Assembly (NCBI GenBank): GCA_023444095.1
Contig: JAEZRP010000022.1
Location: 186,001-250,000, forward strand
Direction: 5' to 3'
From: Bacillota bacterium
GTDB taxonomy: Bacteria > Bacillota > Clostridia > Christensenellales > Aristaeellaceae
Length of the DNA: 64,000 bases
Shown: positions 15,085 to 22,268 of the stretch, one piece after another
How positions within the stretch are numbered: position 1 is the first letter of the stretch
Layout of the letters: each line of letters begins with the position of its first letter
The notes under the pieces: generated by a model
Seen by the model: the letters and a program-made list of their open reading frames with translations, nothing else
Told to the model about the DNA's origin: nothing
Databases searched by the model: none
Program-made: the position numbers and the translations under genes

Positions 15085-16932
15085 TTATTCGACCAGCATG
15101 GTGAGAAGCTCGTTCGAGCGCTTCAAGAACTCCATCATGCGCTCTGCGACGAGGGGCTGGCGGGCCATTTCGGCGAGGTCGACGATCTGGCCGCACACAG
15201 CGGTCCGGATGTCGCCCGCTTCCGCGGACTTGAGCCAGCGGACGATGGAGTGCTTGTCGTTGAGGACCAGCGTGCGCTTCTCGGGGAGCGCCATGTCGCG
15301 GCCCCACTGGCGGCTCATCTCGGTAAAGCGCCGGTTCTGCTCGTCCACCGTAATCATGGAGACGAGCTCGTTCGACTTGAAGGGCCGAAGCTGAACGTCC
15401 AGTTCCTTGTCGCCCGTCGCCTCGCGGAACATGGTCTCAAGGTTCTTTTTCTCGTCCTCCGAAACCTCGGATGATTCCGTGAGGTCGTCAGCCGCCGCGT
15501 CGACGCGCTTGAAGCTCACCTTCTGATCCTTCTCGGAATACTCGAGGAAGGAGATGAAGTTATTGTCGATGAGCGTATCGAGCACCACCACGTCCTTGCC
15601 CTGATCGACGTACATCTGGATCATCTGCGCCTGGCGCTTCTCGTCGGAGGTGTAGTAGACGACCGCGTCGCCCTCGGGGCAGTTCTGCTTTCTGTACTCC
15701 TCGAGGGTCATGTACTCGCCCTTCGAGGTCTTAAAGAGGATGGCGTTCTTCGCGCGGTCGTAGAACTTGTCGTCGCGGATGCAGCCGTACTTGACGAAGG
15801 GATGGATGTCGTCCCAGTACTTCTGGTAGTCCTCGCGCCGGGTGTTAAACTCCGTCACGAGCCGATCGGCGACCTTGCGCGTGATGTAGGCGGCCATCTT
15901 CTTCACGTATCCGTCGTTCTGCAAAAACGAGCGGGAGACGTTGAGCGGCAGATCGGGGCAGTCGATCGCGCCCTTCAAAAGCATCAGGAATTCCGGAATG
16001 ACTTCCTTTATATTGTCCGCGACGAACACCTGATCGTTGTAGAGCTTGATGACGCCCTCGCCGGCGGTGAACTCGTTCTTGATCTTCGGGAAGTAGAGGA
16101 TGCCCTTGAGGTTGAAGGGGTACTCCGCGTTCAGGTGGATCCAGAACAGCGGCTCGTCGTAGTCGCGGAACACCTTATGATAGAAGTCCTTATACTCCTC
16201 GTCCGTCACCTCGTTGGGCTTTTTGAGCCAGAGCGGGCTCGTCTCGTTGATCTTTTCCGGCGTCTTTTCCTCTTCCCCATCCTCCTTCTTTTCCTCAGAA
16301 GGGGCCTTGATTTCCTGAATGAAGATCGGAACCGGCATGAAGCCGCAGTATTTCTCAAGCACTTCGCGCAGCGTCCACGCTTCGAGGAACTCCCGGTCGT
16401 CGTCGTTCAAAAAGAGCTTGATGTCCGTGCCGCGCGACGCGCGCGCGGAGTCCGAAATCTCGTACTCCATGCCGTCCTCGCTCACCCAGCGCACGGCCTT
16501 CGAGCCGGGGACGTAGCTCAAAGTATCGATTTCAACCTTTTTGGAGACCATGAACGCGGAATAAAAGCCGAGGCCGAAGTGGCCGATGATGCCGCCCTTG
16601 TCGCCCTCATCCTGCTTGTACTTCTTGAGGAAATCCTCCGCGCCGGAGAACGCGACCTGGGAAATGTATTTGACGACTTCCTCGCCCGTCATGCCGACGC
16701 CGTTGTCGGAGAATGTAAGCGTGCCCGCCTCCTTGTCGATCGTGACGTCCACGCGGTACTCCAGATCGTTTTCCGCGTCGCCCACGGACACGAGCCGCTT
16801 CATCTTGCTGATGGCGTCCGAAGCGTTCGACACCATCTCGCGCGCGAAGATGTCCTTGTCCGAATACAGCCACTTTTTGATGACGGGCATGATATTCTGT
16901 GCGTGTATGGAAATACTGCCTTTTTCGGGCAT
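15085..16932 (-). CDS. htpG: Molecular chaperone HtpG (Hsp90)
   Basis: A 615-residue Hsp90, close to the usual bacterial length. The N-terminal ATPase shows REMVSNASDAISKMK (the usual RELVSNASDA motif with M for L), DNGVGMT, and GHFGLGFYSAFMV, which is the ATP lid. The middle domain has SRSFLQNDGYVKKM and the C-terminal dimer region follows. Start is ATG 16932 (MPEKGSISIHAQ), with GGAGG 8 bases upstream; earlier in-frame ATGs have no ribosome site. Promoter TTGACA-17-TACAAT and a CIRCE element lie upstream, so HrcA heat-shock control is likely. In Bacillus subtilis htpG is not a CIRCE gene, so the regulation differs. Confidence 0.97.
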   Translation of the reverse strand: MPEKGSISIHAQNIMPVIKKWLYSDKDIFAREMVSNASDAISKMKRLVSVGDAENDLEYRVDVTIDKEAGTLTFSDNGVGMTGEEVVKYISQVAFSGAEDFLKKYKQDEGDKGGIIGHFGLGFYSAFMVSKKVEIDTLSYVPGSKAVRWVSEDGMEYEISDSARASRGTDIKLFLNDDDREFLEAWTLREVLEKYCGFMPVPIFIQEIKAPSEEKKEDGEEEKTPEKINETSPLWLKKPNEVTDEEYKDFYHKVFRDYDEPLFWIHLNAEYPFNLKGILYFPKIKNEFTAGEGVIKLYNDQVFVADNIKEVIPEFLMLLKGAIDCPDLPLNVSRSFLQNDGYVKKMAAYITRKVADRLVTEFNTRREDYQKYWDDIHPFVKYGCIRDDKFYDRAKNAILFKTSKGEYMTLEEYRKQNCPEGDAVVYYTSDEKRQAQMIQMYVDQGKDVVVLDTLIDNNFISFLEYSEKDQKVSFKRVDAAADDLTESSEVSEDEKKNLETMFREATGDKELDVQLRPFKSNELVSMITVDEQNRRFTEMSRQWGRDMALPEKRTLVLNDKHSIVRWLKSAEAGDIRTAVCGQIVDLAEMARQPLVAERMMEFLKRSNELLTMLVE

Positions 16933-16962
16933 ACAAATCGCCTCCATAAAATTGATACCCAT

Positions 16963-16991
16963 ATTGTATGCGCGGATGCGGGCGTTGTCAA
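16963..16991 (-). promoter_or_regulatory. htpG promoter
   Basis: On the minus strand TTGACA (16991-16986), 17 bases, TACAAT (16968-16963). Confidence 0.88.
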
Positions 16992-16998
16992 GTCCTTT

Positions 16999-17025
16999 TT
17001 GGCACTCGTTCAGCGCGAGTGCTAA
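16999..17025. promoter_or_regulatory. CIRCE element (HrcA operator)
   Basis: TTGGCACTC (16999-17007), a 9-base spacer, then GAGTGCTAA (17017-17025). This is the CIRCE consensus with one substitution (TTG for TTA). It sits 7 bases upstream of the htpG -35 box and about 40 bases upstream of the divergent HTH promoter, so it could act on either. Confidence 0.9.
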
Positions 17026-17066
17026 CAGGGAATTTGAATTTAACGTAGAATGCAACCGGGAGTTGA

Positions 17067-17095
17067 TTGCAATTTCCACGCGAAGGGATTATAAT
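17067..17095 (+). promoter_or_regulatory. Promoter of the two XRE genes
   Basis: TTGCAA (17067-17072), 17 bases, TATAAT (17090-17095), about 30 bases before ATG 17126. Confidence 0.8.
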
Positions 17096-17125
17096 ACAGG
17101 CAACGGCATGAAAGGTGGTTATGTT

Positions 17126-17374
17126 ATGGCAGATACGTTGGCGATCGGAAGAGCAATCGCGCAGTTGAGGCGCGCCATGAGGATGACCCAGCAGTCGCTG
17201 GCGGCGTGCCTTTACGTTTCTCATCAGGCCGTGTCCAAGTGGGAAAACGGCGTGGCGCTCCCGGACGTGATGACGCTCTACACGCTGTGCAAGCTCTTCA
17301 ACATCTCAATCGAACAGCTTCTGACGATCGATATCGCGGAACGACTCAGCGCAATGCGCGAAGCGGCGTGCTAA
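17126..17374 (+). CDS. Small XRE-family HTH regulator
   Basis: An 82-residue protein that is almost entirely one Cro/C1 helix-turn-helix: GRAIAQLRRAMRMTQQSLAACLYVSHQAVSKWENGVALPDVMTLYTLCKLFNISIEQLL. The VSHQAVSKWENG recognition helix is nearly identical to that of the next gene, so the two are tandem paralogues. ATG 17126 has AAAGGTGG 7 bases ahead; an ATG at 17108 lacks a site. It lies 13 bases before the longer paralogue and is divergent from htpG across a CIRCE element. Targets unknown; similar operators for both paralogues would be expected. Confidence 0.85.
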   Translation: MADTLAIGRAIAQLRRAMRMTQQSLAACLYVSHQAVSKWENGVALPDVMTLYTLCKLFNISIEQLLTIDIAERLSAMREAAC

Positions 17375-17387
17375 AGGAGGATTTACA

Positions 17388-19112
17388 ATGATTGACAACA
17401 AGGTGGTCGGGCAGGCGATCAGCCAGCTCCGGCAGGCGGAGAACATGACCCAGCAGACGCTGGCCGCGTGCCTGAACGTGTCCCATCAGGCGGTTTCCAA
17501 GTGGGAAAACGGGGCGGCGCTCCCGGACGTACTGACGCTTCTTGAAATTTCCCGCATGTTCGGCGTGACGCTCGAGCAGCTGCTCGCGGGCGACATCGGA
17601 AACAGGCTCGAAAAGCGCGCGGACGCGCCCGAGGTGCCCCAGGGCGCCCGTGTGATTGAATTGAAGCTCGGCGGAAACGGACTCTCCGACCGCGTGAACG
17701 AGGCGCTCAAGGACGCCGAGGATGCGGTGAAGGGTGGCGAAGAGGCCGGGGAAAACGAAACGATGGACGAAAAGACCGGGGCAAAGGCCGACGAGGAAGC
17801 GCCCATCGACATGGACAAGATCATCCAGATGGCGCCCTTCATGTCGAAGGCCGCGCTCGAAGAACTCCTCGCAAAGCATCCCGGCAAGTACACGCCCAAG
17901 CAGCTCTCCCGCCTCGCGCCCTTTGTTTCGAGCGAGTTCCTCGAGAGGCTGATCGTGTCGAGCGAGTCCGAGATCAACTGGGAGACGCTCCGGCGGCTCG
18001 CGCCCTTCCTCAAGAAGGAAGCGGTCGACACGCTCACCATGGCGGTTGCGACGGGTGAAAAGTACGTGCGCCCGGCGGCCGAATCGATCGCAAAGCACGT
18101 CACGTTCGGGATCAGCAAGGCCATCGAGTTTGCGAAGTCCATGAGCGCCCAGATGAACGGCGAAACGGTCAACGGCCGCGGCCCGAAGGCCCCCGCCGCG
18201 CCCAAGGCGCCCGAAGCCCCAAAAGCGCCCGAGGCACCCAAGGCCCCCGGCCGAGCGGCCGAGGCGCGCAAGAGGATCTTCGAGCGAGCGCTCGCGGACG
18301 GCAGGTTCGACTGGATCGCGGAGCACATGGATCAGCTCGAGGACGCGGAGCTCAAGGCGAAGATCGCCGCCCGCGCGCGGGAGCTGGGCATGAACGACTG
18401 GATTCAGGAGAACATGGGCGACGTGTGTGATCAGGCGACGATCGACGACGCGCTGCTCGCGGGGAACTGGGACTACATCGCCGAGCACCTGGGAGAAATC
18501 GATCCCGACACGCTCGGAACGGTCGTCACGACCGCGCTGGGCGAGGACAGATGGGACTGGCTGGGCGACTACCTGGATGAGATGGATCTGGCCGCGGAAG
18601 CGCTTTCGAACCTCGCGAACGCTGCGGTCGACGCGGGCAAATGGGACTGGCTGGGCGAGCACATCGACGAGATGGAGCTGGAAGAGGAATTCGCGGCGGT
18701 CATCGCGAACGCCGCGGCCGAGGCTGGCCGGTGGGACTGGCTGGGCGAGCACATTGATGAAATGGAACTGGACGGCTCCTGCGACGAACTCGCCGGAAAG
18801 GCATATCAGGCCGGCGCGCGCGACTTCGCATTGGAACTCGTGGACGGGCACGCGGACGAGATGGATCTGGGCGCGCTCATCGACCTGGCCGCCGAAAAGG
18901 AAGATTTCGACTTCATCGCGCAGATCGTCGAGCGCGCGAATGAGGACGTCGCGAACGAGGCGTGCCTGAAGCTCGCCAAGGCCGGAAAGCTCGACCGCGC
19001 GGCGGAACTCGCCGAGCATTGCGACGAGGACACCCTCGCGGAGCTCGTTGAGATCGCCACCGAGGCGGGCAACTGGGACGTCATCGAGAAACTGAACGAG
19101 CATCTCGATTAA
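17388..19112 (+). CDS. XRE regulator with a long helical-repeat tail
   Basis: A 574-residue protein of unusual architecture. Residues 5-65 are an XRE HTH like the preceding gene. About 138-225 holds three units of the form LAPFxSxxxLExL. About 262-290 is a KAPEAPKAPE linker. From about 300 to the end there are roughly ten 28-30-residue units of the type WDWLGEHIDEMEL followed by a helix ending in A-G; the three central units (about 385-475) are nearly identical. The helix pairs suggest an alpha-solenoid, probably for protein contacts. AAAGGAGG precedes ATG 17388. I do not recognise a named family beyond the HTH. It may be a regulator whose activity depends on a bound partner. Confidence 0.8.
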   Translation: MIDNKVVGQAISQLRQAENMTQQTLAACLNVSHQAVSKWENGAALPDVLTLLEISRMFGVTLEQLLAGDIGNRLEKRADAPEVPQGARVIELKLGGNGLSDRVNEALKDAEDAVKGGEEAGENETMDEKTGAKADEEAPIDMDKIIQMAPFMSKAALEELLAKHPGKYTPKQLSRLAPFVSSEFLERLIVSSESEINWETLRRLAPFLKKEAVDTLTMAVATGEKYVRPAAESIAKHVTFGISKAIEFAKSMSAQMNGETVNGRGPKAPAAPKAPEAPKAPEAPKAPGRAAEARKRIFERALADGRFDWIAEHMDQLEDAELKAKIAARARELGMNDWIQENMGDVCDQATIDDALLAGNWDYIAEHLGEIDPDTLGTVVTTALGEDRWDWLGDYLDEMDLAAEALSNLANAAVDAGKWDWLGEHIDEMELEEEFAAVIANAAAEAGRWDWLGEHIDEMELDGSCDELAGKAYQAGARDFALELVDGHADEMDLGALIDLAAEKEDFDFIAQIVERANEDVANEACLKLAKAGKLDRAAELAEHCDEDTLAELVEIATEAGNWDVIEKLNEHLD

Positions 19113-19130
19113 GCGAAGGAAATTTGATCG

Positions 19131-19160
19131 GGGGAACGGCGCATGCCGCTCCCCTTCTTG
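19131..19160 (+). terminator. Terminator after the solenoid regulator
   Basis: GGGGAACGGC (19131-19140) pairs with GCCGCTCCCC (19145-19154) around a GCAT loop, followed by TTCTTGTT. Confidence 0.75.
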
Positions 19161-19189
19161 TTGCCTCGGGCGGTAGGTTGTGCTATAAT
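19161..19189 (+). promoter_or_regulatory. Promoter of the yybS-rplI-dnaB operon
   Basis: TTGCCT (19161-19166), 17 bases, TATAAT (19184-19189), about 45 bases before the first start codon. Confidence 0.75.
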
Positions 19190-19235
19190 GTAGCATGTAA
19201 TTTTATGCCCGCCCCCGTGGGGAAAGGAGTTTCGT

Positions 19236-20282
19236 TTGGTTCAACCTGAATCTCCGCGCATCAGGACCTTTCGCGTCGTTCTGGGCTTCATCATCGCCCT
19301 CGTTCTGGGCTTTCTGTCGCCATACCTCGCGTTCGTCCCCGTCGTGCCGGTCTTCGTCGCCTTCCTCTACGCATATGCGGGCCTCGTGCCCGCCGCCGCG
19401 TGCGCGGCCTTCACGCTGGGGGCCTTCGCCATCTCGTTCGGCGGGACGGGCATGGTGATGGGCCTTGTCGCCTACGTCCTGCCCGCCGCGCTCATCGTGC
19501 GGGGCATTCGCGCGCGGATGCCGTTTTTCCGGCAGATCGTCCTGGCGGTCGCGTCCCTCGTCGCGGGCATGGTCGCCGCGCTCGCGATCGCGTCCTTCGC
19601 GCTCGGGTCCGACCTTCTGGGCGGGATCGCGAACAGCATGCGCGACGCGTTCGATTCGATGACGAAGCTGTACCCCGGCTTTGTCGACATGCTCGCGGCG
19701 CGCACCTACGGGATTCCCGGCGCGCCGGAAAGCTTCACCTCAGAGCTCTTCCAGAACGGATTTCTGAGCGAGGCGCAGCGCGCGGGATACATCGACGCGA
19801 TCCTCGCGGACATGCAGACGGCGCTCGCGCTCACGCTGCCGGGCTATCTTCTGAGCATGTCGGCGCTCGCAGGCGTGCTCGCGGTCGCGTGGCCGGGCTA
19901 CGTGAAGCGCGCAGAGCCCGAAACGACCGAAATCAGCTACGTGCCCCTCGCCCGCTGGTACACGCCCTATGGGCTCTCCCTCGGGATGCTTGTCACGCTG
20001 GGCGCCGCGTATCTGCTGTTCCGGCAAGGCGTCAAGGGCGGCGACACGCTGTACATGACCATCCGGGCGATCCTCGGCCTGGTCTTCATGATTCAGGCGG
20101 CTGCGTCCATCGAGCGCAGGATGCAGGTCTTCGGTGCGCGGACGTGGCTGCGCGTGCTCGTGATTTTGCTGGTCGAGCTGCTGTTTGCCGATTTCGCGTT
20201 CTACTACGGCGGCGCTTCGGCGCTGATCGGCTCGACGGGCGCGGTCAGGCAACTCATGGTCAGAAGGGCCAACAAGCAATAG
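19236..20282 (+). CDS. yybS: YybS-like DUF2232 membrane protein
   Basis: A 348-residue integral membrane protein with about eight hydrophobic segments (first at 14-55, then 58-130, 195-220 and 240-330) and no catalytic motif I can see. Placement directly before rplI and dnaB is that of yybS in Bacillus and many Firmicutes, and the overall hydrophobicity pattern fits DUF2232. Start is TTG 19236 with AAAGGAG 6 bases upstream. The cyclic-di-AMP phosphodiesterase gene gdpP (yybT), which normally sits between yybS and rplI, is absent here. Function in the family is unknown; a substrate-binding S-component-like role has been suggested from fold similarity only. Confidence 0.75.
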   Translation: MVQPESPRIRTFRVVLGFIIALVLGFLSPYLAFVPVVPVFVAFLYAYAGLVPAAACAAFTLGAFAISFGGTGMVMGLVAYVLPAALIVRGIRARMPFFRQIVLAVASLVAGMVAALAIASFALGSDLLGGIANSMRDAFDSMTKLYPGFVDMLAARTYGIPGAPESFTSELFQNGFLSEAQRAGYIDAILADMQTALALTLPGYLLSMSALAGVLAVAWPGYVKRAEPETTEISYVPLARWYTPYGLSLGMLVTLGAAYLLFRQGVKGGDTLYMTIRAILGLVFMIQAAASIERRMQVFGARTWLRVLVILLVELLFADFAFYYGGASALIGSTGAVRQLMVRRANKQ

Positions 20283-20294
20283 GAGGAGAATGGC

Positions 20295-20747
20295 ATGAAA
20301 GTGATACTCCAGCAGGACATTCGCGGAACGGGCAAGAAGGACCAGATCATCGAGGTGTCCGACGGCTACGCGCGCAACTACCTTCTGCCCAGAAAGCTCG
20401 CGCGCGAGGCGACGAGCGACGCGGTGAACGCCATCTCGAACGCGCAGTCCGCGCAGAAGCACCGCGACGAGGTGAAAAAGCTCGAGGCGGAAGCCAAGGC
20501 CAAGGAGCTCAAGGGCAAGGTCGTGAATCTGACCGCCAAGGGCGGCGCGAACGGCAAGCTCTACGGCGCGGTGACCAACGACGCGATCGCGCAGGCGCTC
20601 AAGGAACAGTACGGCATCGAGGTGGACAAGCGAAAGCTCGAGCCCGAGGAACCCGTGCGCGCGGCAGGTCAGACGCTTTGCAACGTGCGGCTCTCGGCGG
20701 GCGTCTCCACGCGGATGATCCTGAACGTTACGATCGAAGAAAAGTAG
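20295..20747 (+). CDS. rplI: 50S ribosomal protein L9
   Basis: A 150-residue bL9. The N-terminal rRNA-binding domain begins MKVILQQDIRGTGKKDQIIEVSDGYARNYLLPRKLA, the family signature, then the long connecting helix (about 45-75) and the C-terminal domain with GKLYGAVTNDAIAQAL. Length is normal. It lies 12 bases after yybS with GGAGG before the ATG and 15 bases before dnaB, a conserved gene order in Firmicutes. Confidence 0.97.
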   Translation: MKVILQQDIRGTGKKDQIIEVSDGYARNYLLPRKLAREATSDAVNAISNAQSAQKHRDEVKKLEAEAKAKELKGKVVNLTAKGGANGKLYGAVTNDAIAQALKEQYGIEVDKRKLEPEEPVRAAGQTLCNVRLSAGVSTRMILNVTIEEK

Positions 20748-20762
20748 GAAGAGGACGATTTG

Positions 20763-22136
20763 ATGGAACAGTTCGCCGGACAGATTGCGCGCATACCGCC
20801 CAACCACCCGGAGTCCGAGCGATCGGTTCTGGGCGCGATGCTGCGCTCGAACGAGGCGGCGCTCCTGGCCATCGAGTCGCTCGCGGCTGCCGACTTCTAC
20901 GATCCGGCCAACCGGGAGATCTTCCAGGCGATGGCGTCGCTCGCGGCCTCGAACCGGCCCATCGACATCGTGACGCTCGACGACCAGCTTTCCAAAAAAG
21001 GCAGGCTCGACGCGGTCGGCGGGACGGGCTACCTCATCGAGCTCTCGGCGGGCGTGCCCTCGGCGGCGAACGCGGCCGCATACATACGGATCGTCGACGA
21101 GCGCTCGACGCTGCGAAAACTCATACAGGCCGCGGAGTCGATCCTCGCGCAGTGCTACGCCGCGCAGCTTGAGACGAGCGAGATCCTCGAGATGGCGGAA
21201 AAGCTCATCTACGACATCACCATGCGCAAGAACGGCGGCGAGCTGCAGCCGATCCAGCCCATCCTCATCACCACGTTCGAGAAGATCGAAAAGATATTCA
21301 AAAACCACGGCAGGATCGAGGGCGTGCCCACCGGCTACGCGGAGCTGGACGACCTGCTCACCGGGCTTCACGGCGGCGAGATGGTTCTGATCGCCGCGCG
21401 CCCGTCCATGGGAAAGACCTCCATCGGCATGAACTTCATCGAGAACGCGTGCATCCGGGCAAAAAAGACCGGGGCCGTGTTCTCCCTCGAGATGCCCTCT
21501 GAGCAGCTCGCCATGCGCATGCTGTGCACAGAGGCGCTCGTCGACATGCAGAAGGTCAGAAGGGGCCAGCTCTCGGACGAGGATTGGCTCAGGCTTTCGG
21601 ACGCCATGATCAAGATCGGCCCGTCGGCCATCTACGTGGACGCGACGCCGGGCATCTCGGTGTCCGAGATGCGCTCCAAGGCGCGCAGGCTCCAGATCGA
21701 GCACGGACTCGACGTCATCATGATCGACTACATCTCCCTCATGACGGCGAGCGGCCGGTTCGGAAGCCGCCAGGAGGAGGTTTCGTCGATCTCCCGTTCC
21801 CTGAAGGGGCTCGCCATCGAGCTGAACGTGCCGATCATCGCGCTCCAGCAGCTCTCCCGCGCGCCCACGGGCCGCTCGAACCACCGCCCCATGCTCTCAG
21901 ACATCCGCGAATCGGGCGCCATCGAGCAGGACGCGGACGTCGTCATGTTCCTGCACCGCGAGGATTACTATAACCCGGACACCGAGGAGAAGAACATCGC
22001 GGAGCTCATCATCGCCAAGCAGCGAAACGGCGCGCTCGGCACGGTCAAACTCGGCTGGAAGGGCGAATTCACGAAGTTTCTCGACCTCTCCGGAAGGGCC
22101 AAGGAAGCGACGCCGCCGGGCGACGCGCCGTTTTAA
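20763..22136 (+). CDS. dnaB: Replicative DNA helicase DnaB
   Basis: A 457-residue hexameric helicase (called DnaC in Bacillus). The N-terminal domain contains PPNHPESERSVLGAML; the RecA-like domain has Walker A ARPSMGKTS (about 211-219), GAVFSLEMPSEQLAMRM, Walker B VIMIDYISLM, and the ALQQLSRAPTGRSNHRPMLSDIRESGAIEQDADVVMFLHR block that carries the arginine finger region. AGAGGA lies before ATG 20763; the TTG three bases earlier is less well placed. Last gene of the yybS-rplI-dnaB operon, followed by a terminator. Confidence 0.97.
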   Translation: MEQFAGQIARIPPNHPESERSVLGAMLRSNEAALLAIESLAAADFYDPANREIFQAMASLAASNRPIDIVTLDDQLSKKGRLDAVGGTGYLIELSAGVPSAANAAAYIRIVDERSTLRKLIQAAESILAQCYAAQLETSEILEMAEKLIYDITMRKNGGELQPIQPILITTFEKIEKIFKNHGRIEGVPTGYAELDDLLTGLHGGEMVLIAARPSMGKTSIGMNFIENACIRAKKTGAVFSLEMPSEQLAMRMLCTEALVDMQKVRRGQLSDEDWLRLSDAMIKIGPSAIYVDATPGISVSEMRSKARRLQIEHGLDVIMIDYISLMTASGRFGSRQEEVSSISRSLKGLAIELNVPIIALQQLSRAPTGRSNHRPMLSDIRESGAIEQDADVVMFLHREDYYNPDTEEKNIAELIIAKQRNGALGTVKLGWKGEFTKFLDLSGRAKEATPPGDAPF

Positions 22137-22143
22137 ACAGAAA

Positions 22144-22172
22144 GCGGGTTCCGAAAGGAGTCCGCCTTTTTT
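22144..22172 (+). terminator. dnaB terminator
   Basis: A GCGG-x-TTCC / GGA-x-CCGC stem around a GAAA loop (22144-22165), followed by TTTTTT. Confidence 0.8.
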
Positions 22173-22218
22173 CATTCGTAAGCGATTATTATTTCTTTCG
22201 CAATTCATACTTTCTTCG

Positions 22219-22247
22219 TTGACAATCCGGCCGACGCATGTTATAAA
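22219..22247 (+). promoter_or_regulatory. Promoter of the glycyl radical enzyme gene
   Basis: TTGACA (22219-22224), 17 bases, TATAAA (22242-22247), 21 bases before the start codon, so the leader is very short. Confidence 0.85.
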
Positions 22248-22268
22248 GTTCGCAAAGGGGGGATGCGC

